Below, piece by piece: positions 1 through 10,889 of a DNA stretch of 64,000 nt. The stretch comes from Chionoecetes opilio (taxonomy: Eukaryota; Arthropoda; Malacostraca; Decapoda; Majidae): positions 55,869 through 119,868 of the forward strand of contig JACEEZ010013968.1 of NCBI GenBank assembly GCA_016584305.1. Direction: 5' to 3'. Numbering within the stretch: position 1 is the stretch's first letter; every line of letters starts with the position of its first letter. The position numbers were made by a program, and so were the translations under genes. Under the pieces are notes generated by a model. That model had not been told where the DNA came from. It made no database searches and saw only the letters and a program-made list of their open reading frames with translations.

Positions 1-43
1 AGCTATAAGGATAGGAAAAATCGCCCCCAGGGGAAACCCTGGG

Positions 44-1487
44 CAATGACTATATACACATGATAGGAAAGTGATCTGCCCACCAAAAGAAAAGTGGGAG
101 ACCAAAATACGTGTTGGCACTTGGTCGCCTCACGCCCTCTATGTCGTAGCGCATAACTATATTTCACACAGGGGACTTTTAATGGGGATCTGCTGTAATC
201 TTTTTAATGGGGATCTATTGTAAATCTTTAAATACCCGCTCATGGGCAGTTCAAGCTACATTGTTTCGCTCATCCTGATATTATTTATTACCAATGCTTA
301 TCTTTCTAACATTTTCCTAGTACCTACATGTGGTCAATAATGGGAGTAAAGCCTTCTATTAAACCCCACAATAAAAATACGCATTGGATATGTAACTGAT
401 ATTTGGCCATCATTTACCACTTGACAGCATTATGCATGTGTTTTCACCTCCTGATGTTATATTTGTTAATCACTGTTGCCTGTTCTGATCGTGCATCATC
501 CTGTAACTGGTTGATTATTAACAAGGTTAAGATTATGTTCTAGCTCCTTTACATGTATTGATTATATTTCTTTACTTTCTCCTGAAATATGTTCTCTTTC
601 AAGTATAACAATACCTGAATGATGTAATATATGATAAATAATGAAACCAACTAAGATTGGCCCATATTTATTCAACGTATTGCAATTTACAGCATGCTAA
701 ACACAAGATATTTTCAATTAGCAGTAACTAAGTAGGATTTCCAATGACGAAATTGTATGACAGATGCAGGGACATCACAGCACGTGAGGGGTTAGAGTGA
801 GACATCACAGCACATGAGGGGTTAGAGTGGGACATCACAGCACATGAGGGGTTAGAGAGGGACATCACAGCACGTGAGGGGTTTGGGAGGGACATCACAG
901 CACGTGAGGGGTTAGAGTGGGACATAACAGCACGTGAGGGGTTAGAGAGGGACATCACAGCACGTGAGGGGTTAGAGAGGGACATAACAGCACGTGAGGG
1001 GTTAGAGAGGGACATAACAGCACGTGAGGGGTTAGAGAGGGACATAACAGCACGTGAGGGGTTAAAGAGGGACATCACAGCATGTGAGGGGTTAGAGAGG
1101 GACATCACAGCACGTGAGGGGTTAGAGTGGGACATAAAAGCACGTGAGGGGTTAGAGAGGGACATCACATCACATGAGGGGTTAGAGAGGGACATAACAG
1201 CACGTGAGGGGTTAGAGAGGGACATAACAGCACGTGAGGGGTTTGGGAGGGCTCATGACGAAACTTCTTGTTCTTGTTTTAGGACTGCGATGATCCCTTG
1301 GGGAACACTATGAGCCCTTGACGAAACTATTTCTTTAACTTGTACACTTTGTTTACATGCAGAAGACGCTCTTTGATCGTCGCCAACGCCACCTACATTC
1401 TTCCCAGCAATATGGGTAACGTTCTGAGGTTCCAGTTAGGGTTAAATAAATATTATGCTTTCCTATCACATGTATATATAGTCATTG
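44..1487. mobile_element. Nested DNA transposon/MITE with ~28-bp TIRs and a 7-bp target duplication
   Basis: The left end CAATGACTATATA...ATAGGAAAG (from 44) is repeated inverted at 1459-1487. It is flanked by CCCTGGG at 37-43 and 1488-1494. The intact 5' terminal repeat of the host DIRS element (7980-7995, read on the minus strand) has a single CCCTGGG at the same place, giving an empty site. The element is 1,444 bp and codes for nothing recognisable. Its only large structure is a 30-bp minisatellite. A segment near 1275-1330 is shared with 42595-42640 (inverted) and is related to 46440-46520. A 7-bp duplication does not settle the superfamily; P, hAT (usually 8 bp) and Dada-like (6-7 bp) remain possible. 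Confidence 0.8.
771..1250. repeat. 30-bp minisatellite, 16 copies, with a CACGTG core
   Basis: The unit is GACATCACAGCACGTGAGGG plus GTTAGAGAGG. Sixteen copies run without interruption and differ mainly at single sites. Because 30 is divisible by 3, the minus strand reads as an uninterrupted 10-residue repeat (MSLSNPSRAV), an artefact of the repeat rather than a gene. Twelve of the sixteen units hold the E-box palindrome CACGTG; the others have CACATG or CATGTG. Confidence 0.95.
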
Positions 1488-1707
1488 CCCTGGGGTATAG
1501 CAGGCAACCATACCCACATCTGTTTGTAAAACCAGGCTACACTCAGATCTGAAAAAACAGAAAACACACATCTGGGCAACGCCGTGGCCAATCCTGCCGA
1601 GGCCGGGTGGGTCCGCCAGCCGTCCCGGAGCTATCTAACCATCCCAATAAGCATCCCCGTGAGAAGGGGCTGAACATTGGTGGAAGGAAGGGTGGGAGGC
1701 CGAAGGC

Positions 1708-1797
1708 CGTGCACTAGCTCTGTCAGGGACCCAAAAATAGGCTTTTCATACTTCAGTCAAAGCCCGTCATTTTAGTCCCCTTAGAGCTAGTGCACTA
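1708..1797. other. Internal complementary region (ICR) of the DIRS element
   Basis: A 90-bp inverted structure begins GTGCACTAGCTCT and ends AGAGCTAGTGCAC. The half at 1772-1797 is the reverse complement of 8029-8055, just outside the 5' terminal repeat. The other half should then be complementary to the 3' extremity, which is cut off by the window start; the AGCT at position 1 is compatible. In DIRS1-like elements the ICR templates the joining of the two ends during replication. Confidence 0.65.
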
Positions 1798-1839
1798 ACT
1801 ACCTGCCACTTGAGACGGGGCAAGAGCCCGACCCCCGCG

Positions 1840-2990
1840 GGGAGACAAAAGAAAGACAACTGCACAAGAACAACCGATACCACTAGTATAGCTCACCCGA
1901 TCAAGCGGAGACGTCAATGGTGAGGCCAGGCGTTTCCCACCTAGCCTCCTCCGGACGGAGGGAGTCACAGGGCACCACAGGGAAGTCACGACGGAGTGGG
2001 CAGGTAACGAGCCACGAAGCACAGGCGTACTTCCACTGTCCCCCCTTCCCGTACCCTCTCCAAGGATGGGTGAGGAGGAAGGCCAGAGATGCAGCCCCCC
2101 AGACGTCATGGGCGCGAGGGGCGTGACCCGGATCGCGCCGACTCGATGACGCCCCGGAGCCGGCCGGCAATCCCCTGGTGGTGAGGGGACGACCATGACA
2201 GGATCGCGGAACAGGAACTGCAGGTCACACGCCCAGGGCTCGGAAGCAGCGCAGTGTAACACCGGGCGCACACAACCGGCACAAGGGGTGTGCGGCGTCC
2301 CCCAGTCAGACCAAGCCGGAACGACACCGGTTGGAGAACAGGTGGTCCTGCCGCTCGTTCTTACTCCCAGCACCTTGGGCGAAAGGAGAGGGAGACAGCG
2401 GAGCCGTCCCGCGGATAAGGTCGCCACTGGGGAAAACGTTCCCAGCGCCCTCAGCTGAGAACCCGAAACCCCGTATCCCCCCAGGCCACCAGGAACAAGG
2501 CCTTATGAAGGATGCGAGGGTCCGGCCAGCGTCGGACCGAAACTGATCGCCCTGCGGAAGCGGAGAACCTTCTCCAGGGACCATAAAGGGGCCTAGGACG
2601 ACGGGGAGGGGTTTTTGGGTGGAACAATCCCCTCTTCAACAGGGTCACAGAACGCCGGTCCCATGACCAAACCCCAACCCGTATTTGAGGGTGTCAGCTA
2701 GGGCCGCCAGGTGAGTGGAGAGAGTAGGCGGAGGACCTCCCGGTCGTGGTCCAGGAAGGAGAGGAAATCCAGGACGCCCGATTCGAGACGTCGCGGAGGC
2801 CCTTGAGTTTGAGGAACGACTGAAAGGCCTTCCGTGAGACTGAACTGTCTACGTATAGGACGGGCGAAGTGCCGCCCAACATTTCCTCCGCTACGCGTCC
2901 GAGACCGTCCGACGGAGGAGGTACGGAGAAACTCCAGCGTGTAGCATCAGGTGGAAAGAAGCCTGGCCGGAGCGCCTCCAACCAGCGATG
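1840..2990 (-). pseudogene. DIRS tyrosine recombinase, frameshifted, catalytic Arg II replaced
   Basis: This would integrate the circular DNA copy of the element. Three frames must be followed. An N-terminal core-binding part lies near 2694-2981 (SRKAFQSFLKLKGLRDVSNR). The box I segment KALFLVAWGDTGFRV has its Arg at about 2463-2465. Box II lies near 2085-2115 and reads RAHDVWG, where the family has HxxR, so the second catalytic Arg is Trp (codon TGG at 2099-2101). This is a C-to-T change in what would be a CpG. Downstream, GGQWKYACA resembles the C-terminal region before the nucleophile Tyr. The enzyme is dead here both by frameshift and by this substitution. The family call rests on motif order. 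Confidence 0.65.
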
Positions 2991-3107
2991 GCCCCTAATA
3001 GGAACAGGGGAGGGACACCAGGCCCTTCAGTTTTCGGAGACCACGGTTTGCGCCGCAGAAAGAGAGCCACCATGGTCACTGCCCCTGTAGGAACGCAGTT
3101 TGTTTGC

Positions 3108-3640
3108 CTAACCTCTTAGGGGACAACTGGTGCAGGAGGCGTAAAACAGGTAAACTGGCCGCCACCTGTTCCAGTCTCCGTGAGGGCCGTCCGGGCCCTC
3201 CCGCAGTCTGTCCGGTTCCCCTCTCGTCAAAAGGCCTGTAGTTTGGCAGAGAGGCGGGACGCGAAGAGTCCACCTCCGGAGTGCCCCACCGCCGACAGAG
3301 AGCTGCAAAGCGCTCCGGGCGAAGCTGCCACTCCACCGACGAGCCCCTGCAGCGAGACCAGGGCGTCGGCCCACACATTCTCCACTCCACGAGCAGGACC
3401 TGGCAGACAGATGAGGTGGAAATGGGCCGCCAGGCCGAAGATCTGCTCGAAAGGGACAACAGAAGGGGATTTGGATGTCCCTTGGCGGGCGAGACAGTGG
3501 ACCGCGACCATGTTGTCCCATCCTCGAAGCAGAAGAGCCGTCCTTCTGGGATCGGGTTTCGATCGGAGGAAGAGAAGAGGAACCAGCAGCTCCTTGACGT
3601 TGATGTGGAGTCTGCGCTCCCACCCCGGACCACCCGCCGA
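3108..3640 (-). pseudogene. DIRS RNase H domain, frameshifted
   Basis: In one frame 3227-3511 reads DNMVAVHCLARQG near its N-terminus (the DN pair is just upstream of the open frame), then VENVWADALV, then continues in a neighbouring frame to a WGTPEVD motif and FASRLSAKLQAF. These match the RNase H that follows RT in DIRS and related elements: the Asp of the DN motif is catalytic, and the late WG-x-DLFASR block is characteristic of the group. It would degrade the RNA strand during reverse transcription. At least two frameshifts separate the blocks. Confidence 0.65.
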
Positions 3641-4600
3641 AACCCTGCCGGCCGTCGGAGGATTGGTGCCCCAACCCTGACGTCCGACTCAAATCCGACT
3701 CACGAAGACCGTATGGGGCGGAGGCAGCCACCCGGTCCACGCGGAGAAACCGCCCTCCACCAACCACTTGTCCTATGTGTGAGGGCCAGGGAGGGACTGC
3801 CGTGCAAGTCGCGGGGTCGGCACGCGGAACGGCTGTGTTCACGCACCCGTACAAGGCACGGACGACGCGGCGGCCTAGGGGATTGACCTCTGCGGCGAAG
3901 TGTGAGCGAACCGAGAAGGACTCCCCAATGCCTCCTTGACAAAAAACGGGACACCCGAGGCCCGGAAGAGGCGTTGAACTTGGCCGCATTTTCCCCCGAG
4001 AATGCGGACCGCAGCCGAGGAGTCCCATTGCATGCCCAGCCAAGTAATGCGGGGGGAGGGGGTAAGGACGGACCTTTCCCTTGTTGCTAGGAACCCCCTC
4101 TCCCCCGCCCCCGCCAAAAGCTCGGGTCCAGCAATGCGAACCGCTTCCCTTCCCCTCCTCCTGAGACGGGGCGACAACCAGCCAATCGTCCAAATATATG
4201 AGGCAATTCACTCCTGCAGATACCATCCGCTAGGCCACCACCTTGGTGAAGCGCGTAAAAACCCTCGGACGATGGGGAGGCCTGAAGGGTAGTCTGGTGA
4301 ACTGCCACGTGTACCCCGTCCCCGTCCCACCTGAAGGCCAGGAAGCGCGGAAACCGAGGATGAATGGGGACAGGCCAGTAGGTGTCCTTGAGATCGAGGG
4401 ACGCCATCCAGTCCCCTTGCCTCAGTCCCGAAGGCGGACCTGGGCCAAGGTCACATAACGGAACGCGGTGGTTGCGCACAAATCCGTTTAGTCGGCCTGA
4501 GGTTCCAAGATAAGCCGACCCCCTTCGAAAGTCCTTCTGGTACGATGATAAAGCGGGAAAGAAAGCCTTTCCCGCGCCTTCTCCACTACCCCGGAGGAGT
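3640..4600 (-). pseudogene. DIRS reverse transcriptase, split by a frameshift
   Basis: The palm motif GDWMASLDLKDTYWPVPIHP lies at about 4350-4410, its first catalytic Asp near 4393-4395. The second motif LIYLDDWLVVAP (YLDD at about 4185-4196) sits in a different frame, so the gene is broken between about 4220 and 4290. The DIRS-type signature is SLDLKDxYxxVPIHP together with YLDDWL; Gypsy and Copia enzymes differ here. RNase H and recombinase follow in the correct order on the minus strand. Confidence 0.8.
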
Positions 4601-6840
4601 GCAATGTCCCGACACGTGGGCGGCGGGCACTGTGGAGAGACCGGCTGCTCCAGAAGGAGGTCGCCGCGGGCGGTAGGGGCAAAGCCCGAGGTCCAAGAAA
4701 TACAGTTTCGGACCACCCTGGCGGCCCAACCTCTCTGCGGCCAGGCTGCCCGAAACCCTGACAGAGTCCGTGGGAAGGAGGCTCGAAGCGAAAGCGACCC
4801 TTGGAGGAAGGCGTGTGGACAGTAGCGGGCCCCAGCGAAAGCCCCGAGACCCAGAAGCCCCTGAACCCGGAAGGCCCACCCCGACTGGGACGACGAGGAT
4901 CCGGGGGCTCCAATCCAAACGGGGGTGGAGCACTCCTGGACTGCCCTTTTCCCGACGAAAGAAGCCCCGACGAACACTGCTGGATCCCCTCCCGTAACCC
5001 CCCCGACCGAGACGTCCTGGGGGCCGAGTAGACACCAGAGTGACGGTGGGGGGGGGGGGGAAATTGAGGCGAGACAACTGCTGCAAGGAAGGGCTCCGAC
5101 CAGACCTCCGAATCGAATGGACAATCCGGAGAATCTCTGCTGTCGAGTCACTACCGCAGGCTCCGAAAGGCCCTCGCGCCGAAGAGCCAAGCGGGCAGTG
5201 ACGCCCTGTCAATGGAGCAGGGCCGGACCGTCGGGAGGGGGGAGGCGCCGACGGCATCACAGGTGGTCGAACAAAGCCCGACATACATCCGACCGGGAGG
5301 CCGGGGAGAGGGAAGTGTGGATCCACGGCGAGGGAGGAGAGCAGTCCGCCAGCTGAATGAGAAGGCAACAGAAGAGGTCAACAGGAGGGCGTGTGCCTGG
5401 GGGGAGGGGGGGGGGGCTCCCTGAAAGTCCCGGCGAAAAAGCTCCTCCTCACGCGGTGCGCCCGCACGGGAGGTCCCCTTGCAGAAAGCCGGACACCCGG
5501 AGAAATCAGCCATCACAACGTGGAAAGCCACCAGAGGCCGGGAGACCCGGGATCGGGGCCCAGGACGGAGAAGGACCCCGGTTCACACTGGTGGTACCCG
5601 CTCTCCACACTCGGCTGTCCAGGCGGCCTTCATCAGAGGCAACCGTTTCTGCCCCGAGAGAGCCACCTGGCATCCTGCTTTTCCCCCACCGCACGGGCAG
5701 CCATCCCTGAACAACTATGCTCAGCCAGTAGGAGGGCCAGAGCATCCAAGCGGCCGCCGAAGAAACTGCAGGCTGCTTCGGAGGGAGCGTCCGCGAGAGA
5801 AAGGAATCCGGACGGTAAGAGGTAATGACTCCTGTCCCCCGTCCTCCTGAGGCGGACGCACCTCCAGTCCTGACTGAGGCCCCACGAGCCGTCCTCCAAA
5901 CGACCGATGGCAACAGCCGGCCCGTCAACCGGCTCCACAAAGCAATCGACGGCGGCGATCGTGCCCGGTAGACAGGACGGAGGAAGAAGGAGGAGTCCCA
6001 AGGCATCCTCCCGCAGCGGGACGTAGGGGAAGTGCACCTAGAAGCCCTCGGAAGAAGGCGAGGAAGGGCCCGGCGGATGGAATCCGGGGGGCGGAGTCCC
6101 CCGAACCGTCGTTCTTGGGCACGGGTAGGGCAGGCATCCTCTTTCCCCGTCCGGAGCACACAGGGTAGTCATCCTCGACTACCAGACTCAGAAGGAGGCA
6201 CCGGTGAGAGGGAGCAGGCGGATGGGGAGTCCTGCGACGCATCGGCGTCGGAACGGTACCCAGAAGTTAAGTGGACCCTCCATTCTTGCCATGAAGGAGT
6301 TCACTGCATTCATCCAAGCGACAACCCCGGAGGCACAGGAGGTGGGGTGGGGAAAGCCCCAGGAGACCCTACCAGCCGTAGGAAGCCACAGACCCACCCG
6401 GCAGTCCTCGAACCTGGGAGTTATCGGTCATGGTGAGTGGACTGAGGAGACCGCCAGATTCTTGCTCCACCGTCAGCACGATCGACGCCCGAGCTCATGG
6501 AAGCAGGAAGGCAGGGGGTCGAGAGGTCTGAGATGAGGAGGAGATGACGACTTGCGAGGCCCAGCCGAGAACCAAGAGACCGGTCACGCCCAGGACAGAC
6601 GGAAGTGGCTGCGTTGGCGAGACTTCAAAGCTTTCGACCACCACTCCTTGGGGTCAGCATGGCCTCGCCGGTAGGCAGGGCACACCCCCCTCCGGGAGTG
6701 AATCGCAGCCATCCACAGCATACCGGGGAATCGGCGGGGAACAAGGGTCAGACAGAAGCACGGCGTTGCGAGGAGCCGAGCTTGTGCCTCGGGACCTAAA
6801 AGACACCGATTCAGCCCTGGGCCTCACTTGAGATCCGCCT
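4600..6840 (-). pseudogene. Probable DIRS gag region
   Basis: This GC-rich minus-strand stretch precedes RT where DIRS1-like elements carry gag. It holds overlapping open frames, for example 5506-6159, 5633-6037 and 4586-5368. None shows a motif I can name, and no single frame spans it. The assignment rests on position. Homopolymer runs of G and C (for example near 5049 and 5405) suggest that some frameshifts could be sequencing error. Confidence 0.4.
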
Positions 6841-6984
6841 GGAAAATAAGGGTAAACAGTGAGAGGGAAGGGACGAGAACGCAACACGAAACGCCCCCAA
6901 ACCCCACCTGCATCGCCACACGCACTGCCCCGACCCCCCAGTAAAGTGGATGGTCGGGGGAGGGGGGGGTTGACATGCAGCCAG

Positions 6985-7510
6985 ACCGCTCAACTCCCCT
7001 CCCGGCCCATGGGAGGGTCCCTGGCGGGGTGCGGGGTGGGTTGGGCACCGCAAAGCGACGTAAACCATCCGCCCATCCGCGCGCACCTGGCAGGCCAGGG
7101 AAATACCACCACACCGACGTCCCCTGGGAGGTTCCGGGCGTGGCTTGGGTGACGACAGTACCATTCCTCCCATTCTCAGCCTCACATGTGGCAGACCAGG
7201 AACCCACAAACCCCCCGCCCGCCCTTGGAAGGTCCGGGCGGGGGTGGCGTTGGCTGGGTGAACGACGTAACCATCCGCCCAACTCAGCTCACATGTGGCA
7301 GACCAGGAACCCCAAACCCCCGCACCAGCCCTCTGTTAGGGTCCGGGCGGGGAGTGGTGGGCGGGGTGGCTGGGTGAACTACGTAACCATCCGCACCATC
7401 TCAGCTCACACGTGGCAGACCAGGAACCACCAACCCCCGCACCAGCCCTTGGGAGAGTCCGGGGGGGGGGGGGAGGGCGGGGGTGGGGCGTGGCTGGGTG
7501 AATGACGAAC
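6985..7510. repeat. ~105-bp tandem repeat in the DIRS leader, about 4.5 copies
   Basis: Each unit runs through GGTCCGGGCGGGG, GGCTGGGTGAACGACGTAA, CCATCCGCCC and CTCACATGTGGCAGACCAGG. Copies toward 7500 are most alike; those before 7150 have diverged. The array lies between the 5' terminal repeat and gag on the minus strand, where a promoter or untranslated leader is expected. Confidence 0.75.
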
Positions 7511-8060
7511 CGTACAGGTGTCAGCCCAGGGACGCCTGTCGGGGAAATAATGCCCAGGGGAGAAAGGGTGAAAGCCGCGCCCCCTGGGCGTAGCGTAACA
7601 CCAAAGCCCAGACACCAGCCGAATACATATTTTTGAAAGACACAGCTGGGCCCAAAACCAGGGATGAAAATAATCTACACTCATGCCCGTGAACCCTACA
7701 GAGGATTACGAGCATGAATGGGTAAAAACTCACACACAGCCCACGTAACCCGAAAAACAGCAGTGCTCACATATGGCCTGAAGAGAGCACACGTGTTACA
7801 GGACGTCAGCAGGTGTTGACTCGATGCCAGGCAAAAGACGAAATGAATAGCTCCGCCCCGGCTGGGCGGACCACCGGCCTCGGCAGGACTGGCACGGCGT
7901 TGGCCAGACGTGTGTTTCTTTTCGTTTCAGGAATCTGAGTGTAGCCTGGTTTTACCAAACCAATGTGGGTATGGGTTGCTTTATACCCAGGGTTTGTCCT
8001 TGGTGGCGATCTTTTCCTATCCTTATATTAGTGCACTACTCTAAGGGGACCTAAAAATAT

Positions 8061-8970
8061 ATTATAATGGTATGGGTCTAATTAAGGTATTTAAGTAAAT
8101 TAATAGTACGGGGTAGTATACCTTAATATCCCAGTGGTTAATAAGCATTGCACTTAATAATCTGACCTTATTTGAAGCGGGTCATTGCTATTATTCGGCA
8201 GTAGATTCTAGGCCCATAGGGAATATAGCGTTGCTTAGGACCAGGTAAGCGTGGCTCGCCGCCCACCTTGGAGAATCGTACAGCAGACCCCGCCTTAATA
8301 ACTCTATATAGTGCTTGTCTATAAGATTTTGTCATAGTTTAACTGTAACTAAAGGTGTAAACCATTAGACAGCGTTAAATACAACCAAAAGATAACAATC
8401 CGCCGCGTCCAAGTTACTGGTGTGATAACCATTGCGTCTCGACAACTACCGTCTCAGCCCACCGCCTCTGTCATACCGGGCGGCCTGATCACGGGCGACC
8501 CATCGGTTTCACAAGACCATTGCAATATTGATCCAAAACCTCCCGCCGTAATTCAACCCACTATCCACCGATAAGTATCCTAGTTAGTTAATTAGCTGGG
8601 ATTATGTGTCGGGAGATAGACAGGGTTTGATTGTTAGGTAAGAGAACCCTCAGATTAAATATGTTTGTGGGCATAATTTCTACATATAAAAAATATTTCC
8701 CTCTTTTTACCACAATAAATAATAAGCTGGACCAGATCCAATGCACGTAGACTACAACATTCAACTTTTTGTTTTCTCCAAAATAAATAATATTGAAAAA
8801 AACAAAATAAATACATTACCCTGACTCAAAAGACTGAGCTCGAGAACTCTACCTACGTAGCTACCCGTAGCCACATCCTTAAAAGAAAAGGGGAAATCCC
8901 GTTCCTCCTCTATTCTTTTTTGCCCTGTGAAGGCCCCGGGTTTACACTTCACGTTTTTTTATGGACGTAG
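8061..8970. other. No gene or known repeat recognised
   Basis: Mixed, mostly AT-rich sequence between the DIRS element and a tandem repeat. A short hairpin (TTAAGGTA/TACCTTAA) spans about 8084-8131. The only open frame over 60 codons (8761-8952, minus) has no recognisable domain. Confidence 0.6.
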
Positions 8971-8975
8971 TCTAC

Positions 8976-9200
8976 GTGCGTCTTGTCATCAGTGACTCAC
9001 AGTACGTCACAGTGACGTCCCCTTCCTGCCTGTGTAGTGTGAAACAGTGGACTATCTACGTTGCGTACCTTGTCATCAGTGGACCCCACAAGTACTTCAC
9101 AGTGGGCGTCCACTTTCCTGCCTGTGTAGTCCTTTCGTGCGTCTTGTCCATCAGTGACTCACAGTCGTCACAGTGACCCTCCTTTCCTGCCTGTGTATGG
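8976..9200. repeat. ~75-85-bp tandem repeat, three degenerate copies
   Basis: Three blocks share CTTGTCATCAGTG, a CACAGTNCGTCACAGTG-like middle and CTTTCCTGCCTGTGTA; they end near 9036, 9129 and 9199. No coding content is apparent. Confidence 0.75.
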
Positions 9201-9317
9201 GGAAATACAGGCTCCCCGCGCACCCACATTGCTGGGGCAGTGATGACGGGCACTGCCTTGAACGCGCGTCCCCCCCTACTTATTCGGAGCTTCCATTGGG
9301 ACCCTAACCCTAATAGT

Positions 9318-9647
9318 TGTTATGATATCGTAAACTCATCCGTTTTCTGTAGTTATAGTATTGGAAACCCCCATAAAGGGGATCAAAGTCGATCGCTGCC
9401 TCAGCTGTGTTGTGTGTAACCTACTTGGATATCAGAGAACCCATTTTATATAACAAACCACGTACGGCCCACGTACTCCTTACGAAATAAAAAGGGTTAT
9501 AAGGTTTGTGGCCTTTCCCATTCTCCCCAACACTTCACCGAGCATCTGGCGAAGAGTATGGGATTACATAACACAACCATATTATGTACTGCGCAGACAC
9601 TCAACTCTGGTAAAGGTTACAGGTACGTCATCAAGACGAGAACAACA
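9318..9647 (+). repeat. 5' LTR of the Gypsy provirus
   Basis: Begins TGTTATGATATCGTAAACTC and ends in GAGAACAACA before TGGCGACGAG. It aligns along its length with 17179-17515 (shared blocks include CTCATCCGTTTTCTGTAG and AGCATCTGGCGAAGAGTATG), with many small indels. Such divergence suggests an old insertion or noisy sequence. Confidence 0.85.
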
Positions 9648-9649
9648 TG

Positions 9650-10560
9650 GCGACGAGATACGGCACGCAACCCGAGCAGGTGCAGCACGGCAGTACAGAG
9701 CCTTTGGACTGTACAAACCCTCAGCATTTCGGTGGGTGAGGAATGAGGAACATCGTCAGTGGACACCAGTGGAAGAGTGGGTGAAAGGGTTTGAGTTTTA
9801 CCTTGCAGCCACCGGTGTCAAAACCCCGACCGAAGGTGCTTATTGCTTCATGTGGCGGACCGGGGTCAAAGATTTTTTCTACGTTGCCTCCCCCCCTTGA
9901 CAAAAAAACCGGGGTGCGACAGCCCTAGATCTATTTTGCCCCTCAAACAATAAAAGGTATGAGCGTGTTTTTTTTAGAAAATCAAGGAACCACAGGAAAA
10001 ACAGTACTTTTGTTACAGACTAAAAAGATTATCATGACCTGTGAGTTTAAAGATGCTAATGTGCCATTTTAGATAAAATGAAGAAAAATGTTCTGCACAG
10101 TTAAAACGAAAGTACCCCAAAGAAAAGATTGACTCTGGATAAACTTTTAAAAACAGCTAGGGGCTATGGAACAGCAGACAAAAGGAAAATGTCTTGAAGG
10201 GTCTTTTAAATGAAAGTAAAATGACCCGGCGGGCAAGCCAAGTCACACATAAATCTTTAGGCCCAGAGAAAATCAAAGAAAGCCTTTTTCCGAAGCTGAG
10301 ATAAACCAGTAAAAATTTCACCAGTTGGTAAAAAAATCATGCCTTTTGGGGAGCTTCGAAAATTCCCGTAACACCAAAAGTGTAAGTTTGGGGAAATACC
10401 GGGGCTTTAAAGCTACTGTAAAAACTAAAAAACATGTTACACTGCCACAGAATGGTCGGCCGACACCTCACCAGCCCCCCTCAGAATATGTACCTAAAGG
10501 CCATGAAGTCCACGGGATTTTTCTTTCAGAGTAAATTCGGGGGAAGAAATAAAAGAATTT
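9650..10560 (+). pseudogene. Gypsy gag, fragmentary
   Basis: The frame around 9690-9900 contains PVEEWVKGFEFYLAATGVK, which fits the conserved W-x-x-RFEFYLxATG start of the capsid region in one group of arthropod Gypsy elements. After a stop at about 9900 the frame is lost. A Cys-rich, zinc-knuckle-like remnant may lie near 10340-10440 and PPQNMYLK/PPSEYVPKG frames follow before the protease. It would form the virus-like particle. Confidence 0.55.
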
Positions 10561-10640
10561 TTGTTTATGGAAATAAATTTTTTAAAACCATTGAAATGCA
10601 GTTAGATACGTGCAGTGTAACCTTTTGTTTGAGAGGTGGC
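10561..10640 (+). pseudogene. Gypsy aspartic protease remnant
   Basis: A short stretch reads TIEMQLDTCSVTF. The family motif is LDTG; here the Gly codon is replaced or shifted, giving LDTC. It lies between gag and RT as expected. Confidence 0.55.
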
Positions 10641-10889
10641 TAGATCATTCCCAAATTTTAATGATTAATGATGCACAAAGTTTGAGGGGATATAATAAAA
10701 AAAGCATAATTTAAGGGGCAGCAAAAGTAGTAAAGGTATAAAACCATGATAAAAAAAAAAAAAATGTATGCCCTTACCTTTTTTCAAGGCCCAAGGCGTC
10801 TCTTTTTGGGGTTTTAGATTTGGCTAAATCCCATGCCTTGAATTTGGCAAGCATATTCAAGGAAAAACATAAGAAAAAAGGGGGTTTAG

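Larger units (their letters stand above)
1..8060 (-). mobile_element. DIRS1-like tyrosine-recombinase retrotransposon, decayed; 3' end runs off the window
   Basis: The terminal repeats are inverted: 1-43 plus 1495-1637 match the reverse complement of 7842-8028. Between them, on the minus strand and in element order, lie a tandem-repeat leader, a gag-like region, RT with YLDD and LDLKD motifs, RNase H and a tyrosine recombinase. An inverted-repeat block at 1708-1797 next to the 3' terminal repeat carries the complement of the sequence flanking the 5' repeat (8029-8055), which is the expected internal complementary region. This architecture is that of DIRS1-like elements, which replicate through a circular intermediate and integrate with a recombinase rather than a DDE integrase. 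The reading frames are interrupted repeatedly. Without the nested insertion the element is about 6.6 kb, close to the family's usual size. The outermost 3' end lies before position 1. Confidence 0.85.

Noticed and set aside
728..1225. 165-residue repetitive open frame on the minus strand
   Set aside because: It is exactly the 30-bp minisatellite read in one phase; a 10-residue repeat follows from the period and needs no gene.
771..1250. CRISPR-like regular repeat
   Set aside because: No unique spacers; pure tandem units in a eukaryotic transposon.
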